Source: Plasmopara viticola
Lineage: Eukaryota; Oomycota; Peronosporomycetes; Peronosporales; Peronosporaceae
Reading direction: 5' to 3'
Length of the DNA stretch: 64,000 nt
NCBI GenBank assembly: GCA_001695595.3
Contig: MBPM02000003.1
Location: forward strand, 2,046,001 to 2,110,000
Positions within the stretch are counted from its first letter, which is position 1, and each line of letters opens with the position of its first letter. Below, one piece after another: positions 1 through 8,737 of the stretch. Made by a program: the position numbers and the translations under genes. The notes below the pieces were generated by a model. The model saw only the letters and a program-made list of their open reading frames with translations, was not told the DNA's origin and made no database searches.

Positions 1-1133
1 CCCAAGAGACGATAAAGAAAACCATCACGGATGCAGAAGCCAAGAGCGAATTGTACAATATTTGCCCCGTATTTGTCGAATTTGCCAAGGAAAAAGACCA
101 TTTGTCGAATGACGAATTAAAGGCAAATGCCGCGGATGCAGCCATGTCGGCGTATATGCTGAGCCACCCAAACAATACATTGTGGGACTATTTTAACATT
201 GAGCTCGAACAGATCCACGATACGTTTCTCAATCTCCCGCTGATCGAGCGACTCCAGCGGACGATCAAGAACATTTTCAACTATTCGTTGGATACGGCCA
301 TTGCGCTTGCCCAAACCATTGCCGACGTGATCGAGTGGATCCTCAATACCCTGCGCCACCCCAGTGTCGGCTTTTGGCAAATTGGTGACTTTTTTCGCGA
401 ATTTGGCACAAACTTGAAAAATCTATGGGAAATGGTGAAACGAGACCCCAAGAACACGGCCGAGAACATGGCGGGTGGGTTCCTCTTGCATGTTGAGCAC
501 CATCCGGCCGAGTTTACGGCCGAGTCGATCCTTTTGGTCGGTGCGGGTAGTGCTGTGATTGCAGGGGTTTTGCGGGGGGTCACTGCGATTGCCGGCCAAT
601 TGAGCGCCGCTGCGTCCCATACGCTGCTGTCCGTGCTCGTGTTCATTCACATCATTGATGATCCGATTTTGATCGTCACGCCGCTCATTACGAACATTCT
701 TGGGACGTCGGGTGGCCTCGGCGGCGGCACACGGAAAACCAACGTGACGACCGTGACCTTCGTCGCAGTCGAGCCGCTCGAAACGTGCCAAATTCCAGAA
801 AAGTACCGTCCCCAATTCTCGACGCGTGACTTGTGCTTGAGCTCAAGTGTGTACGTTCGCCGATTGATCTTTGGCTCCACCAAGCGCTCGGCTTTGATGA
901 CCAAGCAAGAACGCGTGGCTGCCTACAATCGTTTCCATGACTTTGTGTGTTGTTTCTTGAAAAATCAAGAGTTTGAGGTGAACACGCTCGAGACTGACGC
1001 CGCATTGTTTGAGGGAGACCTTGCCACGACTCCCGTCCAGATGCCAAATTGCTCTCGTCTCATGGGGAAGTACACGACCGCTTCAAAATGGAAACGGACT
1101 GCCGATTACGAGATTAGTAGATATCTGGACTAG
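1..1133 (+). CDS. Secreted/membrane-associated protein, 3' part of gene (paralogue of 15740-16927)
   Basis: The frame is open from the window edge (codons from base 3) to the TAG at 1131-1133, so the 5' end with its expected signal peptide lies outside the window. From about base 51 the protein matches the complete copy at 15740-16927 along its whole length, with blocks such as SHPNNTLWDYFNIELEQIHD and NTAENMAGGFLLH shared almost exactly. A central hydrophobic stretch (about bases 520-700) could be one or two membrane segments or a buried core. It is followed by a cysteine-containing C-terminal region with a CC pair in FVCCFL. I do not recognise a named family. By inference from the paralogue it is a secreted or surface protein. 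No intron is visible. Confidence 0.8.
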   Translation, partial: QETIKKTITDAEAKSELYNICPVFVEFAKEKDHLSNDELKANAADAAMSAYMLSHPNNTLWDYFNIELEQIHDTFLNLPLIERLQRTIKNIFNYSLDTAIALAQTIADVIEWILNTLRHPSVGFWQIGDFFREFGTNLKNLWEMVKRDPKNTAENMAGGFLLHVEHHPAEFTAESILLVGAGSAVIAGVLRGVTAIAGQLSAAASHTLLSVLVFIHIIDDPILIVTPLITNILGTSGGLGGGTRKTNVTTVTFVAVEPLETCQIPEKYRPQFSTRDLCLSSSVYVRRLIFGSTKRSALMTKQERVAAYNRFHDFVCCFLKNQEFEVNTLETDAALFEGDLATTPVQMPNCSRLMGKYTTASKWKRTADYEISRYLD

Positions 1134-1497
1134 GAAATGGACAAGCGGTGAGGGTTTTGTCATATCACGAGCTGTTTATGACAAGATGCTGAAGAAGTAG
1201 AGATAGGAAGTACTATAATGATAATGAGAAAACAAATTATTTTGGGCCTTACGTCTGCTTTAAAACCATTGCCATTACTTTTGAAACTTGGAGCTTTTTA
1301 CACTTGGAACAATAATTGCTTGAGAAAAAAAAACTCTTTACTGAAGTTGCGTTAAAAAGTAAAAGAATTTGATATGCTTCCAAGAATTGCAAGAAATATT
1401 TTCCCATGATAATGGGTAACATCAAGGGAATATTCATTACTGCACACTTTATTATATTGTGAATTACATTGTCAAGCAAGTGACCTCGAATTTTGCC
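1134..1497. other. Intergenic, AT-rich
   Basis: This stretch holds A/T runs and no coding signal. It must contain the 3' end of the upstream gene and the promoter of the Rieske gene, but I see no clear initiator motif. Confidence 0.5.
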
Positions 1498-2131
1498 ATG
1501 TCAAGGAATGAGCTTGTCTACCACTTCGTGTGCAAAGTCTCCGAGTTGCCGGCCGGGTCGAAGAAATGCCTTGCCTTGCCCACGTCCCAGCGCAGCGTCA
1601 TGTTACTGAACGTCCGTGGCCAAGTGTTTTGTATGGACCAAGCGTGCTATCGTACGTGAAGAACAAGAGGGCGTCTCTTCATGGCTAATCTTTCTCCTGT
1701 GACCTACAAGACCACGGTGGCCCTTTAATCAACGGGGACATTGAAGACGTAGGCGGCAAGACCACGATCAAGTGTCCGTGGCACGCCTACCACATTGCCG
1801 TCGAGACTGGTGAAGGGCTCTACAAAAGCGTCGAGATGACGAGGACTGCAGCCGGTCACTTGCAGCCGTCGTCGCCACGCCTTCGCTCAAAAGGTCTCAA
1901 GCAACGGACCCACTTTGTCGAGCTACGGAACGAGGGACTCGACATCTACGTGGCCGACTCTGCTGAGATTGCAGGTACACTTTCAATGCAGTACTACAGA
2001 CAGATACGAGCCATTAATGTCGTCGTGTAGGCGCAAGCACGCTCGCTTCGGACGTGTACGCATTTCGCCCTCTTACCATCCCGACAGCAGCAAAGAAGGG
2101 GGAAATCCGAATGCATTCACGCTTTGAGTAG
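1498..2131 (+). CDS. Rieske [2Fe-2S] domain protein (RFESD-like), three exons
   Basis: I model exons 1498-1651, 1711-1974 and 2031-2131 (519 nt, 172 residues). The introns (59 and 56 nt) both start GTAC and end AG. Splicing intron 1 rebuilds the first cluster-binding box CYHHGGPL across the junction. The second box, CPWHAY, lies about 18 residues later, so the C-x-H / C-x-x-H ligand pattern of a Rieske centre is complete. The protein is small and soluble, without a signal peptide, and is essentially one Rieske domain, like animal RFESD or ferredoxin-type Rieske subunits. The role is probably electron transfer, but the partner is unknown. Without intron 2 the frame would stop at 2030; with it the C-terminus continues in an open frame to 2131. 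It ends tail to tail with the TAF4-like gene, 44 bp apart. Confidence 0.85.
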
Positions 2132-2175
2132 AGAATAAAACAAGAGCGTTTCGTGTTAAAGCTACACCCAGGACG

Positions 2176-5034
2176 TCATAGAAGCGACTTGGTCACAATG
2201 CGCGCCGCTTCAGCCCGTACAAAGAGCTGGGGCCGAACGTACGGCTTTTGACTCGCGAGCCAATACCACGCATCCTCCATCGTCACTTGGTTGTCGCCTT
2301 GGCGCTGTAGATACTTGGCCGCAATGCTCTCGTTCACGCGTCCCTCGACTCGAACGACCCCACTCTTGTCTTGCTGGAGCAACCGCTCTTTCAAATCCTT
2401 GACCGCCAGCTCTTCAACGTCCAGCTCGGCCTCGTCCCGCTCCTCCTGCATCAACTTGCTTCGGTCCACTTTCTTGCGTTTCTTGGCCCGTTCGCGCTCC
2501 ATCTGTTCCTCGCGCTTGGCCTCTTCGAGCAACTGCGAGCGCAACATTAAATCGTCCTGGCGCACTTTGGTAAACGCGTCTTCGCAGCTCACGCGCAACA
2601 AATCCGTGGCAGTCAATTCCAGGTGAGTTCCCGGCCGGCCCGTCAGCATGCCGATCCGCTGGACCTTTTGAATGGCATCGAACGCTTGGGCTCGTGTGTC
2701 CCCACGCTGTTTCGAGACCTCGACCATCTCTTCAATCACCTGCTTTAAATACACATGAAGGGCGTACGCCATCACGTCGCTACTTTGGTTCCCGAGGTCA
2801 ACGCCGCTTTGACGCGCCACGTGGCGCATCTGCGACCGCAACTTTTCGGAATGAAACAAATCCTTCTCCACCCACTCTTCCTTCTGGCACGAAAGCTGCT
2901 CCGCCATCCGAGCCCGCCGGCTGCCTTCCATCATGATTCGTCGCTCGCTTCCGAGCTCAATGTTCGTATGCGTCAAGACATCCGCCTCTTTTCGAATGTC
3001 ATGCACGCTCGCTTGCGCAAGTTCTTGACTCACCAGCTCGGATGCCGCAGCACTGAGCGCCGCGACGTCGGCTGCACTTGCTTTGCCGCGATTGACGGGA
3101 TTCAGACGCGGTTTCTTGGACGGAGAGCGCGGCGATGGCGACACTGCCGTATTGGGGCGCTTTAACGCGCTCAACGGGGACGACGCCATCACGGGAGGAG
3201 CAGTGTTGGCTGGTGACGCAAACGATCGAACGACCTGCAAATGCGGGGACAGCGTCGGACTTGCACCGACGCTTGCCGGGAGAATCGGCAACAAGCCAAT
3301 CTTACACATGGGACAATTTGCCGTGTTATTCTTCGCCACGCACGTCTTGTAGTGTCCATAAATTTGCTTGTACGTTTTCGCGCGAGCCTACGGGGCGCAG
3401 TTCAAAAGAACAGGTGAGAGAAGTACCGACGTGATCAGCAAGCCACTGTCTTTACCGGTGGGTTTGGCGTACTCATTTGTTTCATGATCGTCTTTGCCTC
3501 CAGACACTCTTCGCCAACTGGACACGCAAGCGTCGTACACTTGTCCACGTGAAGGATGAGCTGCAAGAGTCGTCCGTACTCTTGGGTCATATTTGCCGTC
3601 ACATTCTTCTGCTGTGCTTTCGCTGGTGTCAACGTCATTGGTGGCGCAAACGTGGACGAAAGGGTCGAGGTTGACGGTCCAGGCAATGACACGCTGGGCT
3701 TCCGTTTCAGCGGTTGAGCCGCCGAGTCTTTCGGTGACTTCATTTTCGTTGGTTTTTTGGCTTTGGCAGACGCCAGCGGCGTAGCGTCGTCGTCATCGCT
3801 ATCGACCCCACGTCTCATGCCACCTGGTTGCGTGGCCAATGTCGCTTGTGCCACCGCGTACGTGCGTCGCAACCCATCGCAGAATGGGATGGAACAGTGT
3901 TCCGTCATGCTTACAGCACACTCTTTCGCGTGGTACTTGACCAGTCCTTTCAGCTGCTCACAGTGCGAACATCCGTTCGTTCCGCCACACGACAAGCTGT
4001 GCTTGAACACGCGACGGACGTCGTCACACTTCTTGACTTGGCACACTCCATGTCCCAACGTACACGTGGCCGCATGAGCCAGCAATCGCTTGGCAAACAA
4101 AAACTTCTCGACCGCTTCATTCCTCGCGGGTCCAGCCGTGGAAGCGCCCGCAACACTCGGTTCAGGCTTCACACTAGACGGATGCATCCCAGCCGTCGGT
4201 CGTGCGAGTTGTGCAGCCATCGACGCTGGCATTGCCACGGGCGCAGCTGCCAGGGTCGGCAAATTGGCCGCAATCGGTCGATTGTTGGGTGCAATCGCCG
4301 CTACTTTGGGTCCAGCCGTCGTCGCGGGGGTTGCGCTGCTTCGAGCCGCCAAAGGTCTTCCGACGGCTCCGGACGAAGCCATTGCGCCGGGTTCTGCCTT
4401 TACAGCATGGAGCGTGGCCTGTCAACCGTAAAAAAACGTCAATCATCCCATTTATAATGGCAAAAGTAAGTGGTCGACGCGGCCCTACGGGTGGATTCGT
4501 GGTCGGAAACGTCCGGGACAGGTCCATCTTTTGAATGACACTGGAAAAGATCGTGTCGCCCGCAATGCGCTTGATAATGTCCACGATGGATTTGATATCG
4601 TTCCCATTTCCCTTGCGCATTTCCGCGTGCAACGTTGCGTATTGCTCCACGGGCAGCATTTGCTTTAACAAGGCAAACATTTGCTGAAACATTTGCTGTC
4701 CTGATCCCGGGGATTGCTTAACGGCAGGTACGGGAGGCGTGGGCGCTAGTGGTTGCGGCTGGGCGGCGCGTAGGGGCGTTGTAGTAGTGGAAGGTGGTGT
4801 CATGGGTTTCGGAACGGGGGTCAAGAGACCTCCCGGGGGCGTCACTGCGGCGGTGAGCGGGACGCCACTAAACGAGCGCAGGGAGGCTGCATCAAGAGCG
4901 AGTGGTAAGCAAAGAGAGAGAGAGAAAATTGAAACTCAAGTGTACGGAGCGACGATAGAGTTCGTACAGCTCATGTCGTCGTCGTCCCCCGAGTCGTCGC
5001 CGCCGTACAGCAGATCGTCGATGGGAGCGCTCAT
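2176..5034 (-). CDS. TAF4: TFIID subunit TAF4-like protein with two TAZ-type zinc fingers, four exons
   Basis: I model exons (transcript order) 5034-4968, 4886-4489, 4418-3456 and 3387-2176, with introns of 81, 70 and 68 nt; the CDS is 2640 nt, 879 residues. ATG is at 5034-5032 and is followed by an acidic Asp-rich stretch. Residues about 155-260 are low-complexity Ala/Pro. Residues about 258-342 hold a Cys/His-rich TAZ-like finger with repeated H-x(3-5)-C and C-x(4-5)-C spacings. A second TAZ-like unit spans the exon 3/4 junction (about 436-505) and ends in CPMC. The C-terminal third (about 580-879) looks like the TAF4 histone-fold region: a helix like that of TAF4 (VMAYALHVYLKQVIEEMVEV), then a charged ERERAKKRKK segment and the usual end helix. 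The expected role is TFIID assembly and binding of activators. TAF4 is inferred from sequence resemblance; the TAZ assignment rests on Cys/His spacing. Confidence 0.72.
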
Positions 5035-5072
5035 TGCGTGCGGGTTTCTTTTAAAAGTGAGATAATGGTCGC

Positions 5073-5154
5073 CTACCGGTATTCGCACGTGCGACTATTT
5101 TACAAATACCGCTTAGAATTTTGACATGCGATTAGATTGTGCAAATACCGGTAG
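5073..5154. repeat. Short inverted repeat upstream of the TAF4-like gene
   Basis: Arms at 5073-5088 and 5139-5154 are inverted copies of CTACCGGTATTYGCAC with one mismatch (16-nt arms, 50-nt spacer). A related half-site, CAAATACCG, lies between them. The element begins about 39 bp upstream of the TAF4 ATG, so it could be a small fold-back insertion or a paired transcription-factor site. Confidence 0.6.
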
Positions 5155-5447
5155 CTCTGAGAAATAAACCAAAAAAAGACTCACCATTGGTTACGTAGGA
5201 AGTTGATCCTTTCTAAAAAAAATTTATTTGTATTGGAAGGCTTCTTTGATTTTAATTTGCCCATTCTTACATATTTTACACATCACAAGGGAGACATAAT
5301 CGGCTTATTTTCCAAAAAGCGGTGCTCATTTCGAAAAGTGCAAAGGGGTCACGTTGCTCAGTACATACTTGATCGCTACGACAAGCGCAGTCCAACCCTA
5401 GACTGCTGACGCAAAGTCACCGCTCGAGGTCGTCGCTGTAGCTACCA

Positions 5448-6869
5448 TCACACATCATCTCCAGTCTTACTATACTCTCGAACCTCACGTGCAAACTGAC
5501 GTAGACCCACATGAATGTTTTCTCCAACGGAACGAATGGTGCTTTGCGGCGACACAAAATCCTCCCCTTCGACTTCAATAGTCAACGCTGGCACTGTGAA
5601 ATTAAAGTGGGCAAACATGCCATCATCAAAGCATCCGTACGCTCGGTAAAGTGACGCTCCAGTCTCACTTTTGTATTGCACGCCAGGCTGCGTCGAAAGG
5701 GCTTTGCTTACGCCATCTCCTAGAGCACGTAATTTCGCTTCAAATGGCTCGGTACCATTGCCTCGTTGATTACTAAACGGACGGAGCACGAGCCCACCGA
5801 ACGTGTGCATGTCCACTATACCACGCAGCGAGTCCAAAGTAGTAATAAATTGAAACAGACCAGCTGTCGACGGTTCGCTAAGCGGATATTCTCCTGGATA
5901 CGTCTCACTATCCACAACACTGGAATCAAGGTTAAAAAACTCGTTGGGCGGCCAATTCCGGTTTAAATCAACACCCACATCCTCCCCATTCAACTTTACT
6001 AGGTGACGGTTTGTGCGCCACATCCGGTCAACCTCCCACGTGTACTGGTACCCATCAATGTTCACAACAGGCACGAAATACCAGTCAAACGTGTCGAAAA
6101 GTCGACGAGCAGCGTCGTTTTCCGCTCGCAGGTCGTCCAGCATCGCAGCCATCGTGTACACGGTCGCAGCTCCTGCCTGCCACTCACGGGCATGAAGTAA
6201 AGCCTGTGTATACAAAGATTGCTTTGGAACAGTATCGTTAGGACTCGTTGAAATCTTGAAAGCCGGGATCGCTCTTCCCTCATAAGTAATCGACACGTTT
6301 TCGTACTTGGTGAGAAACTGCGCATTCTGTTTCGTCAACGTGTCTAAAAAGGCAAAAATTTCGTGCGCCGGCCGGAAACATTCAAAGAACGGGCTGGTGG
6401 TATACACGACCTTGTCAACAGTGCGCTTTAATTTGTCTAGATATCCCTCCGTGCCCTCCATACATGCCATTACTTCGCCTCTGTCCTTGGCCACTACTGC
6501 CGCCTCGTCGTATCCCTCCTGTTTATCAACTTTCAGGGCCACCACGGACGAAATTTGACCTCGCATGCGTTTGCCATTGTAAATTTTAATAGTCGAATGG
6601 ACCTTTCCCGCAGCAACGAAAGCTTTCACGTCTTTATCCGATCCTACGACATCTGCCCGCACTTTGGTCTTTGAAGTCACTGGTTTTCTCGTGACTTGAA
6701 CTGTCTTGATGCTACGGATATCCAGATGTGGGTGGGGAGTTTGCAGCGCTGCATCCATTGCAGCTTTCGAGCCTTCGATGCTGTAGCGGTGTCTTGATGC
6801 ATGGTGGGCTGAAGATGTGCAGGCCACGATTAGAGCAATACTCCCCACAGCAACTTTCCACACCTTCAT
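5448..6869 (-). CDS. Secreted zinc carboxypeptidase, peptidase family M14
   Basis: This is an intronless gene of 473 residues, with ATG at 6869. Residues 1-21 form a signal peptide (hydrophobic run GSIALIVAC before SSA). A propeptide-like region (about 22-150) is followed by the M14 catalytic domain. Visible active-site elements are HAREW at 226-230 (zinc His226 and Glu229), DLNRNW at 301-306 (substrate-carboxylate Arg), DMHTFGG at 353-359 (zinc His355) and TIEVEG at 430-435 (general-base Glu432). All key residues are present, so it should be an active exopeptidase that removes C-terminal residues outside the cell or in a vacuole-like compartment. Substrate preference (A- or B-type) cannot be read safely. 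An initiator-like motif lies only about 10 bp upstream of the ATG. Confidence 0.93.
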   Translation of the reverse strand: MKVWKVAVGSIALIVACTSSAHHASRHRYSIEGSKAAMDAALQTPHPHLDIRSIKTVQVTRKPVTSKTKVRADVVGSDKDVKAFVAAGKVHSTIKIYNGKRMRGQISSVVALKVDKQEGYDEAAVVAKDRGEVMACMEGTEGYLDKLKRTVDKVVYTTSPFFECFRPAHEIFAFLDTLTKQNAQFLTKYENVSITYEGRAIPAFKISTSPNDTVPKQSLYTQALLHAREWQAGAATVYTMAAMLDDLRAENDAARRLFDTFDWYFVPVVNIDGYQYTWEVDRMWRTNRHLVKLNGEDVGVDLNRNWPPNEFFNLDSSVVDSETYPGEYPLSEPSTAGLFQFITTLDSLRGIVDMHTFGGLVLRPFSNQRGNGTEPFEAKLRALGDGVSKALSTQPGVQYKSETGASLYRAYGCFDDGMFAHFNFTVPALTIEVEGEDFVSPQSTIRSVGENIHVGLRQFAREVREYSKTGDDV

Positions 6870-6876
6870 GCGTTAA

Positions 6877-6896
6877 GAATACAAATGAAAATGACA
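6877..6896 (-). promoter_or_regulatory. Initiator-like core promoter of the carboxypeptidase gene
   Basis: Read on the minus strand the motif is TGTCATTTTCATTTGTATTC, a good fit to the oomycete initiator plus flanking element (TCATTYYNCAWTTT). It lies immediately upstream of the ATG at 6869, implying a very short 5' leader. Confidence 0.55.
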
Positions 6897-7303
6897 CGGA
6901 TAGAAAATCCAAACACATGAGATATCATTAACGTACTTAGTAAAGACAACCTGGAGCGTAAATGCGCTATAAATTGATTTATGTAAAAAAAACTTTACTT
7001 GTAAGTATACGAAAAGTTCAGACCCTTCACGTTTGTACTTATTGTACTAATTGTAGCGAATCTAAAGCACTACATCTCACAGCTGGTCACGAAGTGCACT
7101 CCAGACAATTAGCGCTGAAAATCTTGGGCAATCTCGTAGGAGGTCCACAGTGTCTCATGCTAATTTTTTTGTGGGTCGACAAAAAAAGGCGACTAACACT
7201 CCGTAAGTTGTCGACATTGATAAATACACCTAAAATGACCATTTTACGCAAAAATTAAATCAGACGACGTATCATTCTACATGAAGTCTAAGACTTCGGA
7301 AAA
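6897..7303. other. Intergenic, no feature seen
   Basis: AT-rich sequence with no supported coding region. It ends at the 5' boundary of the SINE-like element. Confidence 0.4.
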
Positions 7304-7621
7304 GGTTGGGGTGACGCCCTCCTTCCAAGCGCGGGGGCTGAATGCTCGCGCGCTTCGGGCAGGTGCTCTCGGGCATCTGCAGGTCTCTAACGAGTCTCAC
7401 CCTCGACGCGACGGTCTCCAGCACCAGGGCGCCACCTGGGCTCTAACCAAGTCAGAGCTAAACAAAGTAATGGAAAACCCTCACGACCTCGGTGCTGGCT
7501 GCACTGCCCGCCGAACGAGACCTGACGTATGCAGACACCACTCTATGCCGTGGACTAGCCAGACTGAGCCTAGCACGTGCATAACTTGGCAACGCGATAA
7601 CGTAATACAATACAATACAAT
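7304..7621 (+). mobile_element. SINE-like retroposon, copy 1
   Basis: A GC-rich block of about 318 bp starts GGTTGGGG and ends in GCGATAACGTAATACAATAC with an (ATACA)n tail. It is repeated in reverse orientation at 47364-47651, and its last 40 bp recur at 15121-15160. Relative to copy 2 it carries about 24 extra bases near the 5' end. Candidate target-site duplications are GAAGTCTAAG (7283-7292) and GAAGTCTGAG (7622-7631), although the left one is not flush with the element. It encodes nothing convincing. The simple-repeat tail, 5'-truncated sister copy and flanking duplications are hallmarks of target-primed reverse transcription. Whether its head is tRNA-derived cannot be decided by eye. 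Confidence 0.7.
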
Positions 7622-8737
7622 GAAGTCTGAGTTGGGGGACGATTCCCTCGTCCGAATTTCAAAGAAGAAACGGTTCTTATATGCCGGTTCTGCAATGGCG
7701 CGAGGTCTATTATCGTAATGCGGGCCGGCTTCTGGTAAATCTCATCATAAAGGGCCGAGTGTTATTATTTAACCTACAATGATTGCTATCTATGAGCGTG
7801 ACATTAACAGTTTTAAATTTCATCACTAAACGTGCTTCTGTCTTACTTTAGGGTAAGACAGCGACGATAAAACCTAAGTGTGCACTCAATGTCACTACCT
7901 CCCCTCCCTGTCAATCAATGTATCCACCCTATGTAAAGACAGCCCCTATTGTTGAAATGCAACTTAGCGGTCGTTTTCGTTACTTCATTGCCAATCATTT
8001 GTACGCCAGGCATTGCCCCGTGCACGAAGCACAAGTCGTACAAGACACGACCGCAGTGCAAACAAAATGAATCGTCGTTGCATTCCACGCACTGCGATTT
8101 TGAGTGCGAGGCCAAAGAGAAACAGATGCAGCCAATGCGCTGCTCGAATCCTGCCCTCGCGTCGTACAGTCCAACAATAGCGGGGCACATTGCGAACAAT
8201 CAACGTAGCAGACAATGAGCAGACCGTGTCTCAATTTCTTATGTTTGTGCCCAGGATTTAAAGTGAGTTGCTTGTAACGAAGTTTCTAGGCTTGATGAAG
8301 ACGACGTAGTAGAGCCACAGTGTTTTAAGTTTCATCTTAGCAACAACGAGGACCATTAAAAATTACGCGGCTCTGCTTGAAGAGCAGACCACACAAAAAG
8401 GCCGAGTTTCGACGTAGTACTAAACAGGCGCGTTCCCTAATTAACTCAGTTACTGCTCATTTAAAAGAGTGACAATCCACGTCTTGTAGCGAGAAGTATA
8501 GTCGACAGCAATTGAATAGTGTCGATGCCGCTCTTAATGACGATGGAAGCGCTTTAGAAACCTAATTGCCCAATTCCCCTTTAACAGACCACCACGTGAT
8601 TAAGACACTATCTTAAATAATTAGAATAGCTTTTTAACAACACAGACAACACTTCAAACCACGAGTTGTGAGCAACTGAGCTGTTTTTAGCGTCGACAAT
8701 TACAATACTTTCACACTTAATCAGCTAGAGCGAAAGA
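7622..8737. other. Intergenic, with one Cys-rich open frame
   Basis: Mostly AT-rich sequence. The only notable object is the minus-strand Cys-rich frame at 7915-8199. From 8235 to 8737 I see nothing supported. Confidence 0.4.
7915..8199 (-). pseudogene. Possible zinc-finger gene fragment
   Basis: An open frame of 94 codons contains CVECNDDSFCLHCGRVLYDLC, with paired cysteines and a following histidine reminiscent of a B-box or similar treble-clef finger. The base composition here is more GC-rich than the surroundings, suggesting a piece of a former gene. There is no clear start, signal or splice partner. It could equally be a chance frame. Confidence 0.22.

Noticed and set aside
7281..7718. 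145-codon open frame over the first SINE-like element
   Set aside because: It is an accident of the GC-rich retroposon; the sequence is repeated elsewhere with frame-breaking differences.
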